Counted from the stretch's first letter, positions 1 to 11,683 are shown. The stretch is DNA of 64,000 nucleotides from Hexactinellida sp. DTS-2022 (GCA_028753945.1 JAPNXP010000006.1:2046001-2110000); one strand, 5' to 3'. Numbers and translations: made by a program. Notes: generated by a model from the sequence alone, not told the origin.

Positions 1-1945
1 TGATTACCTGTTTTGAACTTCTAACTATATTTTGTATTCTATCTGCAATATTTATCCCTTTTTAATTAATTTAATTACTGATAATTAAAGCTAATTATAC
101 ACTAATCCAATTTCCAATGTAGTATATCTAATTGACTATTTTTTCCTAATCTAATAATTTCCCAATTCAGCATATGGTTATAATACTAACAATTACAAGG
201 ACACAACTTTATTTTAAAACAAAAACTACTGCGTATTACAAACAAGCAGAATAAATATACAAAATTAATTATATAAAACAAACTAATAAATACATAAACT
301 AACTAAGAATTTAAATACAAAAAATATTATAAAAACCGCAATAGCGCCCCCTCCTCCCCCGTAGCATCCTCCTTAATGTCAAAATCTCCCCTTCTCCACT
401 CCACCTCATCTCCTCCATCGCCTTCCTCTCCTCTCCCCTTCCCACTTCCCAAAATATAACCAGAGCAAATACAGTAGTAACATTTAAATTAGGTAAGTTT
501 GTTACGTAGCTATTACATACTTCACATTGGGAATTTTCAGGGGTGTAAGTTGAAATAGGGACACTATGCTAGATAGACTCTAATGAAGTATTATTTACAT
601 ATAGGTTATCTGTAGCTGCAAACTGAATGGCATAATCAAAAATGATGTACGTAGCTCCTAAACGGAGTTATAGACAGTTCATGTTAATTCTGTCATAAAT
701 TATACTTTAGGTTTGTTAACAAATTTTTTATTGTTCACCCATGATTATTGTTTCTATTTCTTGAACAAGGTATAACTTTTTCAAAAATCCTAATATATAT
801 GGTTCAAAGTTATTAAGTGACCCACGTCGCGCCTTTTCGCGCATTTAGAAACTATTTTATTAGAATATTACATCTCCTAGGTTTTAGAGCTAGTAGAACC
901 TAGTTTTGACAATATTGTTGAGATCTCAGTATGTAAAAAGTATTTCCAACAATATACCGACAGTTCAGCTCCCTGCTAAACTTTAATTCATCAAATTGAC
1001 ACCGAATTGTTTGATATTAGTCAGATTCTAATTCATTGTAATCCATAACTCACTGGATTCGAGTTAAGAAATTCAAAAGCTTCCTTGTTATGCATAAGAA
1101 ATAATTTTAATTGAAGGAGTATAATTTGTACTTGAATCACATATCTTAATAAATTAATTAATATTAATAGAAAATATCTGTGGGCAAATTTTTGGGAATC
1201 TGGAATTTGGTTTATATTGAAGTTAAATATGTCTACTTTATATTAAAAACACTAAAAAACCCCATAGACCTCGACACGATATTTCCCATCACCTTGAATG
1301 AGGGGGACTAAGCAAGAATTTATTGTCCGAATCGTATATTTTCCGTTAGCCACATCCCATAATCAATTTATACTCAATTTATCAATTTAATCAATTTATA
1401 CATTATGATATCTAATATATATAATTAAACCATCTATATCAGAATATTCAAAAGAGTAGTCATTCTCAAGAAAAGTGTTCTCAAAATCTGCAATGAAGCA
1501 TTAGTAACTTTCTATAACCGCAAAATAGAAATACTAATTGTCAAAAATCTAATACTTTGAATAGTCATAACAACCAATATATTTCCTGGATTGCAGAATG
1601 AAATTATGCATTAGTAGGTTATTTGCTATTCTGAATTCAGTGGTGACCATGAATTCAAGTTTCAAGAGAATAATAATTTTACCCTATTTCCCCTTAAATT
1701 CCCACTGTGTACTTATACAGTAGTTATTAACTTTGTATAGCCAACTCACGAAATTATATTACACAGTGTCATTTACGCCAATAGCCAACACTACCTTACC
1801 TGATTACGATTAACAAAATAATATAAACAAAATATTTTATACAAAATTTGTTGCTGTGAAATAAAACGATTTTTAAAAAATGTTTAAACCTTTTATTTCT
1901 CCTGAATTTCAATAATCAAATTCTTACGACTTATGGTCACTATCC
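1..1945. other. AT-rich non-coding stretch
   Basis: No gene with recognisable domains is visible on either strand. The only compositional oddity is a pyrimidine-rich tract at about 341-450. Read on the minus strand it is purine-rich and gives a short Gly/Glu/Asp-rich open frame of about 50 codons ending in TAA. I see no homology or convincing splice acceptor for it. Confidence 0.6.
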
Positions 1946-2140
1946 CAGGGTTTTTTTAAGGCCGATCTTGGTGTAAATTTGCACCAAGATTTTTTGGTTT
2001 ACACCACGATTCCGTTCGGCAGCGGCCTCTGCAGTGTTGAGTTACACCACGATTAAGGGTCGGCCGCAGCCGCTGCAGTTTTTAGTTACACCAAGGCCGC
2101 GCTGAGTTCCACCAAGGTCTGAACCTTAAAAAAAAACCTG
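1946..2140. mobile_element. hAT-type MITE, CAGGGTTTTTTTAAGG family
   Basis: The element starts CAGGGTTTTTTTAAGG and ends in the inverse of that sequence (CCTTAAAAAAAAACCTG). It is flanked by cactatcc and tactatcc, a 7-of-8 match, which is the 8-bp target duplication expected for hAT. The interior alternates 'ttggtgtaa' and 'ttacacca' phrases. Related copies are at 50185-50337, 51986-52138 and 55339-55538. There is no coding capacity, so it must have been moved in trans. Confidence 0.85.
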
Positions 2141-2561
2141 TACTATCCTACCAATTTTATTGGTTATAGAAATAATCACAATGATTAACTTCTTTCTAAA
2201 TGTACTAGGCGAATGTCTAGAAAGGAATATACATATATTTATGAGATAAGTAATAGGTAAACTATTTTTTCAATCAGTTTTAATTGTATTAACCAATTAT
2301 TAATTTTGGGGCCTCCTCCTTTTACCCAGACAGCTGGCCTACCCTCTCCATTCATACAGTGGAAACCGCACATCTATAGCCATTCAATCGGCCCCCATTT
2401 TTAATTAAATTACCCTTCGTTCATATGTGTGTAACGACATAATAAATTGCGCATCGCATTGATGCGCCTTGTTAATGCGGTTCCCATTGTACAAAGAAAA
2501 CTCTCAAAGGAAACTAGGTTAAGTTACACTTTATTACTCAAACTATGAAATTAACCAGTAA
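2141..2561. other. no gene seen
   Basis: Non-coding sequence between the hAT MITE and the pogo-like end. The only local structure I noticed is a short imperfect hairpin near 2448-2470 (gcgcatcgcattgatgcgc). Confidence 0.5.
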
Positions 2562-2563
2562 TA

Positions 2564-2700
2564 CAGTGAACTCCAAGTCGGCTATAAATCGGCTTATAAC
2601 GAAGTTCAATGGTCCGGACATCCTTTTATTTGACTATACTATAGTCAAGGAAATCGATATAATGAAATTCTCTTTTTGGCTAATATTTATTTTGGACATA
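2564..2700 (-). mobile_element. Pogo/Tigger-like MITE end (truncated)
   Basis: Begins with TA then CAGTGAACTCC and contains 'cttataacgaagtt' and 'tggtccggacatcc'. The same phrases occur, reversed, at the right end of the complete element at 32381-32762. The opposite end is not found before 2941, so this is a partial copy. Confidence 0.5.
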
Positions 2701-2808
2701 ATCTGAAGTTGTTCCATAAGTCTTGTAATTCGTGTTCAGCATTGATACGACAGGTTGATTGTAATCGAAGTAGTTTTTGGATATTTAGGATGGCTGAGCT
2801 ATTTAAAA

Positions 2809-2874
2809 GTACCTGGCGCATGCGCTACTAGTACCTGGCGCATGCGATACGGGTATCTGGCGCATGCGCTGCTA
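2809..2874. repeat. Three tandem 22-bp units with NRF1-like palindromes
   Basis: Three consecutive 22-bp units begin gtacctggcgcatgcg (third unit gtatctgg...). Each holds GCGCATGCG; units 1 and 3 have the full 10-bp palindrome GCGCATGCGC. That palindrome is the core of the site bound by NRF1-family transcription factors. No start codon or coding exon is evident next to it. It could be a regulatory cluster or simply a small CpG-containing satellite. Confidence 0.75.
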
Positions 2875-2942
2875 CTACATTTAATACATATTATACGTAT
2901 AGGCAACATTCCTATTAAATGTGACAGTTTCCAATGTGAATA

Positions 2943-3061
2943 CAGTCAACTCCCGTTATAACGAAGTGCTCGGGACCATAGTTTAATTTCGTTATAAGCG
3001 GAGTTTGTTATAAACTGATTTCGTTCTAACCAGAGTTCGTTATAAGCAGAATTCGTTAAAA
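2943..3061 (+). mobile_element. Pogo/Tigger-like MITE, left half, interrupted at 3062
   Basis: Starts after a TA with CAGTCAACTCCCGTTATAAC and repeats 'cgttataagc' phrases. It matches the start of the complete MITE at 32381-32762. The match breaks at 3062 and resumes at about 7651-7683 (taaaatcaatagtttagagg, like taaaatcattagctttgagg in the complete copy). The DNA between is therefore a later insertion. Confidence 0.75.
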
Positions 3062-3296
3062 CCGGTGTCAGAGGAGATCCTATTCCCCCGTGAATATTGT
3101 TCCCGAACTATTTTCCTAGGAAATATTGTTCCCCTCTAGGGAATCTTGTTCCCCTCTGCCTAATAGATTATTATTGCGAAAAATTTATTATTTTCGCAAA
3201 ATACTACAATAGACATAAAAAATCGCATTTAAATCAATAAATCTGATTCGAATCAAAAAAATCGGATTTTTTTATTTAATAATATGATATTTAAAT

Positions 3297-3572
3297 CAGT
3301 GGTTCTTAACCCTTTTTATGTCATTTCCCCTTTTAGCCAGTTCATTCAACCCGATTTCCCCCTTATGATTATAAAAGTAGCCTTGAATTACTAATTATTA
3401 GCTGTCTGGCGATAACTGCTTCTTGGCCACCAGTGGATCAATGTTAGGAGTATTATTTTATTTGGGTTTAATTATTAGTATTAATTTTGTCTAAATTGAT
3501 TTACCCCTTATTATGGCCTTATATTCCAGAAATATCCCCCCTGGGGGAAATTTCCCCCAGGTTAAGAACTAG
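3297..3572. mobile_element. hAT-type MITE, CAGTGGTTCTTAACC ends
   Basis: Left end CAGTGGTTCTTAACCC; right end reads, inverted, CTAGTTCTTAACC. Flanks are atatttaaat and ttatttaaat. It sits inside an AT-rich patch full of 'tttaaatc', itself possibly another MITE (about 3210-3640). 'CAGTGGTTCTTAACC' is a widespread hAT terminus. Confidence 0.7.
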
Positions 3573-4048
3573 TTATTTAAATCATGATATTTATTAATAT
3601 AAATAATTGATTTAAATCATTATTTAAAAGGGGACACTTAGTGAATTTTCAAATATCGAAAATGAGAAACAGCGTGGGGTACCAAAATAAGGAGAGAGTA
3701 CCCAAATGGAAAGTGCACCTTGGATTGGTTAGAAGTGCCGAATAAGATATTTCAGAATACATTGAATATCAACACAAATTTAATTATTTGTGTATTCTAG
3801 GATATACTCCTCTTTCACATCAACGAGTATTGCGGATTTATTCATGAAATATATTGAAAACTGTTTTACACTCTCATAATATTCTTTTTTTAGTAATAAT
3901 AACCACTGGCAACTAGACAACTGCGACAATTCATGCATTTGTAAATAGATGGAAACAATAACTAGTGTTGTACATTAAGTTATACTGGTAAATATTGGTT
4001 GCGGAGCAGAAATAACTAGGATTCTTTAATTTTTTAAAGTTTCCTACC

Positions 4049-4523
4049 CATGAATCGACCGAGTACTCGGCCACTTTTTCGAACTCGGCCGATCTAGGCC
4101 GATTTTGGCCGAGTATTTAAACCCCAAAATATTCACTTAAACCATGGGATAACAACACAGTTCTCAAACTTTATTTATAGATGAAGTTACTTTATTGTTA
4201 ATAATTGTGGTTAAAGGCACTAAATAGTATGATTAAAATATATTGAGCACTGCTAATATCCTTTCAAAATAAACATTAATTTAATCTTCTATGTCTTCAT
4301 CACTGTCGTACATTCTGTCCTAAAAATTTCGCTTGCTGCTAGTTTGCTATCGCAGAAATTTGAAATATAATTATACAATAACATACAATATTATTGAGGG
4401 AATATTTTGATATCAAACTCAATATTTCACTAAAATAGGAACTCGGCCTCGGCCTCGGCTCCGGCCAAAAAAAGTCAAACTCGGCCTCGGCTCGGCCAGA
4501 ATTCTGAACTCGGTCGATTCATG
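4049..4523. mobile_element. hAT-type MITE, CATGAATCGACCGAGT ends
   Basis: Perfect inverted ends CATGAATCGACCGAGT and ACTCGGTCGATTCATG. A perfect 8-bp duplication, ttcctacc, is at 4041-4048 and 4524-4531. The subterminal regions are rich in 'ctcggcc' repeats. It is inserted in the 3' part of the P element, so it is younger than that element. Confidence 0.92.
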
Positions 4524-4529
4524 TTCCTA

Positions 4530-6880
4530 CCCTGAATAGCTTTTAAATGTTCTCGCTGTCTTGAGTTAATGTCTTTAACTTTATTTAATAGGATACAATT
4601 AGTTGCTATGGAACATATTTTATGAAGAATTGTCCATCCTTGTTCTTTACAAAAGCTCCATTCATTCCTCCAATTTGCACTCTGTGTATCTTCAATCAAA
4701 TCGTTGTTAGTTGGATCAAAATCTTCCGTGAGGGTCCTGCTAAAAATCGATGCATTAGGTAACTGTCTTTCTCAATGGTGAGGAATAGTTTCCAAACTAC
4801 GATGATGATGGTGATGGCCATTTGAGTGAACCTCGGTCAGTAAGTTGGATGAGTTTGTATGTGTCATTAAATTCAACAACATTCAACTCTTTGTCTTGGG
4901 TCAGCATAGAAAAACAAGCTTCACAGCTCTTAGATTGCTTCATATAGGAATGTACTGCATAGCCTCCTACAAAGGCGATAGATTGGAGAAGTGAAGTATC
5001 CAGAGCCAAGGTTGGAATGTTTCTTATGACCGAGATAAATAGATCTAAATTTAGAAAACTTTCCAATGGTTCATCAGGTGGCGGGGAGGATTATTGAATC
5101 AAATCTTTGACATTGACGTAGTCGCTTTCCTGTTGGTGTGAGAATATTTAAGCATGCTGGAAAGTTTGATTCTCCTTTCGCTCTCTAGTATTTGTGAATA
5201 CGAGATATGGTATTGTGCACCAGACATCATGCGGTACAAACCAAAATATGTTCAATTGGATCATTTTGCAATCGCGAAGTGAGAACATAATCAAAGCCAC
5301 AGTCTGAGTGAGGTGATTAACGGAACCTCAGTCTGAGTGAGGTGATTAACGGAACCTCTATCTCCTCTTCGATTTCGTGCACGAAATCGAAGAGGAGATA
5401 GAGGTTCCGTTTCGGATATTTGGATGAGTAACGGTAGGAGTTAGAGTTTTACTATCTGAAGAGAATATTTTTAAAAGGCTAACATTTAGCGGATAATTAT
5501 CTGTACATATTGCTTGTACTATCAGACCACAACGTTCAATATCAGTAATAACAGACTTGACTACTGTAAAGATATCTTCAGCTGTATTCGAAGAGCAGGG
5601 TAATAGACGGACCACCTGAGACCATTTTCTGTGGAGACTTGATGCCATTATGGCGAAAACTGTTTTAATAGGTTGATCAGGCAGGGTGCAACGAATAACC
5701 GATTATTCTTCCTCCTGTATAAACCACAGTAGATTTGACATGTATCTCATCCATGTGTAGAATTAGATTTCGCTCCCTTTGATTAAATTCTGAAGTTTCT
5801 TTTTTGAGAAAGGTTGAATGATCATTCTCTAAACCGAATTTAGAATAGAGCCGTTGGAGAGTTTTAGGATGAGGAAGAGTAATACAGTCTAACGATTGGA
5901 GGTATCGATAACATGCTGGTGACATAATATGGGATTTGAGAGCCAACACTTGTGTAATTACATTATACTTCCTACTGTTCTTATGCAGAAGAACATTATC
6001 TAGTTGGCATTGGATGAATTGTAGACGTGAGAGGTACGCTAATTTACAATCGTTGTCAGTAATGGGTCAGATAGTTGTGAATACAGTTTAGTTATCGATA
6101 CACTAAGGTGGTTCGAAGCTTCTTTAAGATGATGGTCAAATGAGTCAAACAAATTATCGGGGGTAGAAGAACCTTCAATTTCTTCGAAACAAACTTCAAC
6201 TTGCCTTGTATCAGATAAAGTGTTTATATAAAGGGGAATTTCAACATTATCGCTAATCCCATTATCGTCAAGTTCTCATTTATCATTAAACGAATTTCAA
6301 TGTTCAGCACATGATCATGTAATTTTGGCTTGAAGATGTGTAATACATTCAGAATACCAAACGACCAAACGACTTATTCGATGAAGTTAGTAATGACATC
6401 TCGCTGTTAGTTCTTGGAAATTGCGCACCTTGAATCTCTCGTCATCGTGTGCTTGTTGGTCTAAGAAAAGTTTAAGAGCTTGTGCAAACTGTTATTCCTT
6501 CTTTGACTCGCGGTTAAATCGAGTTGGCCTTGGCAATGATTCAGAAGAAAGGTAACTAGGGCAGCCAGGCAATTAGAAGGAAATGCTGTAGAACGAAGTT
6601 TAGGTCTTTCGCGTATTCTCTCGGTAGCACTTCCGTCAGCTTGTAATGTTCTGTCAACAGTAATTATATCTTCAGGGTGAAAGTGATGTGCACAAATATA
6701 AATATGTTTCAAACTTTCAATATTTTCTCGATGGAGCGCATTAATCCATTGATCACGTAACTCTGGGGGCGTGGCAGGAAGTTTAAAAACTTGCTTATAA
6801 GGCTCACAGCGGTAATTACCCAGGAGCAGAGCACTGGTTCGGCATAAATAATACGGATATCAACAATTATAGAGGGATTA
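4530..6880 (-). pseudogene. P-element (THAP9-like) transposase pseudogene
   Basis: Decayed copy of the gene seen at 34381-37156. The THAP zinc-finger end is at 6710-6860. It keeps the PPELRDQW motif and the C-x2-H end (CAHH), but the second Cys region near 6825 carries a small deletion and frameshift. Next comes a block with MDEIHVKS (5677-5949), the first acidic motif of P transposases, then SSLHRKW and TDNYPLN (5358-5648), and a C-terminal part with GLYRMMSG, LLQSIAFVGGYAVHSY and QLTDRGSLKWPS (4797-5250). Around 270 residues are missing between the 'FDFVH' motif and the 'NHLT' motif, and a perfect palindrome sits at that junction. Several frameshifts show it is dead. Confidence 0.85.
5348..5411. 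repeat. 64-bp perfect palindrome with no spacer
   Basis: The two 32-bp arms meet at cgtg/cacg (centre between 5379 and 5380) with no mismatch. Just before it (about 5300-5357) the phrase tctgagtgaggtgattaacg occurs twice in tandem. The palindrome ends exactly where the transposase pseudogene loses its frame after the 'FDFVH' motif. It therefore marks the junction of an internal deletion. Confidence 0.92.
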
Positions 6881-7335
6881 GCTAAAAACAAATTAATTGT
6901 AAATATAATTGAGTTAATTAAAATTAACGGGAAGTAAGTAATAGCATGTAATAAGAATAGAGGAGTATAATAAAGAAAGTTAAGTTATCTTACTTAGTAG
7001 TAGAAGAGGAGAAAATAGTCGCTAATAATATTTATGTGGGCCAACAACAACAGTCTTGAGAGTTGATACAACTGTATAAATTTGTTGTAGAAATTGTGGT
7101 TGCGTAAGCAAATGCACTTCTAACCATGGTGCACTTTTCCAATTGGGTACTCTCTCCTTATTTTCGTACTCCACGGAAACAGTATTACGTATTATTCTAC
7201 ATTTATCCATAACAGAATGGAGAAATTCGGCCATATTCGCCTATATCGGAATATTATATAATTTTTGTTTATTAGGAGTATATTAGTTGCAGTAGTTAGG
7301 TAATTCACAACTTTTCTACATATTATAGTAACCTT

Positions 7336-7413
7336 AAGCCCATCATACACGATGCAACATTGTTGCATGGCAACTGTTGCGCGCAACAAAGTTGCATCGT
7401 GTATGATGGGCTT
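7336..7413. mobile_element. 78-bp mini-MITE with perfect hairpin arms
   Basis: Arms AAGCCCATCATACACGATGC and GCATCGTGTATGATGGGCTT pair perfectly over at least 23 bp. The short centre holds further 'gttgc/gcaac' repeats. Flanking bases (ctt/tag) do not settle the superfamily. A transcript would fold into a long stem. Confidence 0.75.
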
Positions 7414-7963
7414 TAGTTCCATTTTGTATTGAGGGGAAGATAATTTTATAGTTAATCTGCACTTCGGGGGAACAATATTTACTAGCAAATATTTTCGGGG
7501 GAACAATATTTACTAGTGGATATTGTACGGGGGAACAAAATTTACCAGGGGGAAACACTCGGGGGGTACATTATTCTCTAGGAAATATGGTGTGGGAACA
7601 GTATTTCCTAGGAACCCTGTTCGGGAGAACAGGATCTACTATGACACCGGAGTAAAATCAATAGTTTAGAGGCCAGTAGCGTAAACTTGGGGGGTGCTGG
7701 CACCCCCATGATTTTCTGTTATTAATCGTGGAAATATAGATTCAGTAGAAAGTCCGAAGAGATTCTGGTACACTAAAAATGGAATATTTACTATTAACAC
7801 TATTTATCATTTAAATAACAACTCAATCACAATGAATTTTCATGTGAGGTGTTGATTCCTATGCTAGTATCGATGCTTACTTTCTTCCTTGTATTCTTGG
7901 GACTAGAGGATCTTTCGAAGTAGTGTCTTGTGATAAGGATTGGAATTTTTTTCTCCTTCTTCG

Positions 7964-8846
7964 TTAAGTCTGTTTTAGAAATTGTACATATCTTTCTGTT
8001 ACTTTCGACACCGTGTAAGGCCCAAGTTGTTTCGTTTGCTTCTCCATTGCTGATTGATGTGTAGAAGTTCGAGATTCACCGATGTGCTAACTGCTTCGAG
8101 GGGATTATCAGGAGGTGGGCAAAAAATGTCGTTTATTCCTTCGATATCATCTAGTGGATCTATGACTTCAGAGAAAATCGATTCTTCCAAATCAAAGTCT
8201 TCCTCATCGTTGGTCTGCAGGTTGTTAATGGTGGACAAGATATCTTGATGCCGGGACTCTCTTCCCCACATAACCTTGAATTGAGTTTGTTCGAGGGATC
8301 TTTCCTTGCAGGAGTTCATTGCAAGCACATCCTGTTTCAGCAGTTAGGACCAATGATCCCCTATCTGACTCTACATTTTAATCAGTTTTCTATATGGATA
8401 ATTCATAAATGGGTTTAAATTGTATATTACAAAATACTAACTGTTTCAGAATCTTGTTGTGCGCTTCGACTAAGCCGTTATCCATCGGGTGGTAAGCACG
8501 AGTGCTACGATTGTTTGTAGCCAATTTCTGTTTGAATTCCTAAATATCTGTTAAATACATTAAATATATACAACTAACGATACATACTCAAGTGCTAATT
8601 AGTGTCAAAAATTAGATACACTATGTCGGAAGTATCTAACAAACAGTATTACATTATACTACTCACACTGTTTGTGAACTCTTTGCCCTGTTCGTGCTGG
8701 ATTATATCAGGTAATCCCATATCGAGATATATGTCCTTCAGATTCTGAATAACTTCTTGTGAAGTCTTAGTCTTGAAAGGGCGTACTGCAACATATTTTC
8801 TCAGGTAGCATACAGTGGCTAGAATGTGTTTATAGCCGTCTTCACT
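7964..8846 (-). pseudogene. GIN1/GINGER-type integrase, core and GPY/F part (three exons)
   Basis: Three minus-strand exons join in phase. Exon 8667-8846 starts SEDGYKHILATV and ends QGKEFTNS before a GTGAGT donor. Exon 8438-8539 encodes TRAYHPMDNGLVEAHNKILK, with the catalytic Glu of an rve core. Exon 7964-8331 has MNSCKERSLEQTQF, an acidic linker, and after a frameshift near 8045 a GPYTV motif typical of the GPY/F module. Where the family has SDNG the exon reads HEQG, so the second catalytic Asp is replaced by Glu. Introns inside an integrase gene point to GINGER/GIN1 rather than to a retroelement. The N-terminal part is at 14797-15194. Confidence 0.75.
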
Positions 8847-9188
8847 CTCAGGTATTTACATTAAATTGAGATAGATATAAATTTACTAATTGGTTTAAAA
8901 TTAGTACCTACTAAGCCGAAGTACGTACTAACCGAGTTATACTGTAGTACATATATGTATACAAAAGCAAATTAACTCTGTCAATTGAAGTTTAATCAAT
9001 GTTTAATGCTGATATTCGCACTCAGCATAAGATTTCCAGTCATTATAGGGGTCACATGACCATGTTTGGGAGGGAGGACATTCCTTGACAACGCTGTAAT
9101 GTAACACATTCCATTCTCAAATATTGGTTATACCCTATCGAGTGACCCCTCTTTCTTCATCGCAACGTCATTTGAGAATTACTATGAG

Positions 9189-10140
9189 CCATAGCCTACT
9201 TAATATACGGCTATATATGTCGCCGAGAAGTTCATAAAACAAAGAGGCCAGTTTCTAATTTTAATTCTAGGATAAACTATGCCTCCTATTGTTGTTATTA
9301 GGGTTATATGTGGAGTAATCAACCATTGCGATTCCATTAGAACCACTTTTGAGAATCTCAGATTTGTGGTTAAGCTATTTAGGCGCCATTTAATGATGAC
9401 AGTAACAATTTTTGGTAAAATGAAATTTTTTTTAAATATCGTAAATTTCATTTTCTTGCGGCTTTTAATAATTTTATATTAGGAATACTAAATAGGGATA
9501 TATTTCATACCCCAAGGGCTACTAAATCATAAAATGGCGACATTCTAATTTTTTTTAAATTATATAGCAACCACATGAAGTATTATCCGAATTACAACTT
9601 ACTATTTTCTTCCATAAAACGTATATAAATGCTGGTTTATGTATATTCATTCTCATTATATATTCGGAAAGTGTATACTAAGTATATTACCAAATTATTT
9701 TCATTTTCTTGTAGTTCTTTGACTCGAATTGTAAATTTTTGTATATTTGTGGTGTCATCATTAAACGGCGCCTAAATAGCTTAACCATAACCTTAGATTC
9801 TCAAAAGTGGTTCTAATTGATTACCCCATATACAACCCAAATAACAACTATAGCAGGCATGGTCTATCCTAGAATGAAAATTAGAAACCGGCCTCTTTGT
9901 TTTATGGCCTTCTCGGCGACATACAGTGTATTATACAGTCATTTGTAAATACGCTCCTAATCCTGGTCAGATCCAATTTTCATACTCCTAAATCACAAAT
10001 TAATGTTACTGTATAGGGGTATATGCCAATTTTTCGCGATCCTAATTGATTTTCCCCCTAAATCATACTTCAAAAGGAGCTTCTCGCGCTCCTGGATAAT
10101 TCCCTGGCGATATATATAGCCGTATATGAAGTAGGCCATG
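9189..10140. repeat. Foldback element with interrupted right arm
   Basis: Sequence from about 9189 reads back inverted from about 9920 (gtcgccgagaag versus cttctcggcgac, axis near 9569). The outermost left piece, catagcctacttaatatacg, finds its inverse only at 10108-10140. The right arm therefore carries about 180 bp of extra sequence (9921-10107). Arms are about 240-370 bp and imperfect. No coding capacity. Confidence 0.7.
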
Positions 10141-11683
10141 TAACACTCTACGAGGTAATTTAACAAGTAATCGCGAGAGCGGGCTTTTGTCCGACACTTT
10201 CCGAAAAATCTTTGGCCGCCGTCTTGATAATATTAAAATTTCGTGATGCCTCCATGTCCATATCTTTTTATAGTATATTTATCTATGTCTGTGCCAATTT
10301 TCTTATTTGTATAAAAAATTGAACAATTCACTCCAATATGGCTGTTATGCTGCCCCACTATATGTTACAAAGCTAACTGAATAGTTTCTGATCATTATGA
10401 ATTTGCGAATATTTTACACTGATATACAGCCACATTTCCTTACGTGCCATTTGTCCCAAAAGTAGCACGTGACATAAACATAGATGCCACTTCATGGTTA
10501 TTGCATAAACATGACTTAATCATAATGTTATGATATTTAAATTATATTACAGATAAAGTCATTTGAGAGTAGTTTAATTCAGCATGCTTTATTACGCAAA
10601 CGAGAAGTTTATTGTATCAGGAATTAAAATTCAGTTGTTCAAATAGTTTTGATGGATTAGTATGCATTTAGTTAGAATCCATCATAACATTTAAAATGAT
10701 TCAAAATTTAAAATAGCCCAATTGAATAATACAAAACCCCTCACAGACGGGATAGGAGTGTGCTCCTTCTGATTGCACTTCCCCAATCTTTAATTTAACT
10801 AGAATTTCAATATTCAAATTACATTTCATCTTAGTGTAATATAATTTAATTCATGTTTGAATTGTGAAGATTCAAATGTTTAAATTAATTAAAGATTTAA
10901 TTATTACAAATATAAATTAGGAATACGCGTAGTATTTACATTTCTATTTTGAATAATAGAATTGACATCATCATCATCAACTTGTAAAATGTCCCAACTA
11001 CCAAGTGTTTTCATTGCACTTGTATAAAACACATATTTACTTACAAACTAATCAATAACAGTCATTATCTAGCAGATAGTAGGCTTATGTAATATGTTCT
11101 ATAGTATTCAGTATACTATAGAGTCATTACAATATGGAGAAGATGGCTGATTTACATAAAAAACCGTTAATAAAACGTAGAATTGATTAGCGACCTAATA
11201 ATTTTAATTGATTATTAAATGGAAAGAACATCCTTAGGAGAATACAACTTCTATATTTTAATAACTAATTCGAATTATTAAAGAGCTACTGGACCAGAAT
11301 ACAAATTTCGGTAAAAGCGAAATTGAGAAATCGGGCTTCGAGGTGATCATCTCCAGGAAATTCTATATCTCCTGTCCAAATTTTAAATCTCTATCACCCA
11401 TGGTCTAGTCAAGCTATCGCCAGCTGGAAGTCCAGAAGAGGTAAATTCAATACTGTGCACTTATAATATACGTACAACTATAGTAGGAGCCTACTATAAC
11501 GTTTTTACTAGAATAAGCACTCTAAAAATAAGAATGTTCAATTGAAACGAGATAGGTAGGAAATTTTATATAGTATGAACAAAATACAGAAGTAGTCCAG
11601 CCAAAGATGGACTATCCTTTATAATAATGTCACTGTAAATGGCAAGTGGTCCGGCCATGACCGAACCACGTGCTACCTAGGAA
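10141..11683. other. no gene seen
   Basis: AT-rich DNA that falls within the interrupted integrase pseudogene (between its exons at 14797 and 8846). The missing integrase exons (second half of the zinc finger and first catalytic Asp) should lie here but I did not find them. Confidence 0.5.

Larger units (their letters stand above)
3673..7175 (-). mobile_element. P-superfamily (THAP) DNA transposon, degenerate
   Basis: A 3.5-kb element with imperfect inverted ends: CGTGGGGTACCAAAATAAGG on the left and CGTGGAGTACGAAAATAAGG from the right, continuing as gagagagtaccc on both. The flanking direct repeat is gaaacag (3666-3672 and 7176-7182), 7 of the 8 bp expected for P elements. The transposase pseudogene lies on the minus strand. 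A hAT MITE has inserted in it at 4049-4523. Confidence 0.85.
3062..7650. mobile_element. Unclassified DNA transposon, CCGGTGTCA termini, host to a P element
   Basis: The ends are imperfect inverted repeats of about 29 bp (CCGGTGTCAGAGGAGATCCT on the left, CCGGTGTCATAGTAGATCCT from the right, then ATTCCCCCG/GTTCTCCCG). Inside each end are repeated variants of GGGGGAACAATATTTACTAG, in opposite orientations on the two sides. After removing the inserts the element has no recognisable transposase. The target duplication is not clear (cgttaaaa on the left, agtaaaat on the right), so I cannot name the superfamily. Confidence 0.7.

Noticed and set aside
341-500. Minus-strand Gly/Glu-rich frame of about 50 codons
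   Set aside because: It could be a C-terminal exon, but it has no homology, no clear acceptor, and may be just a purine tract.
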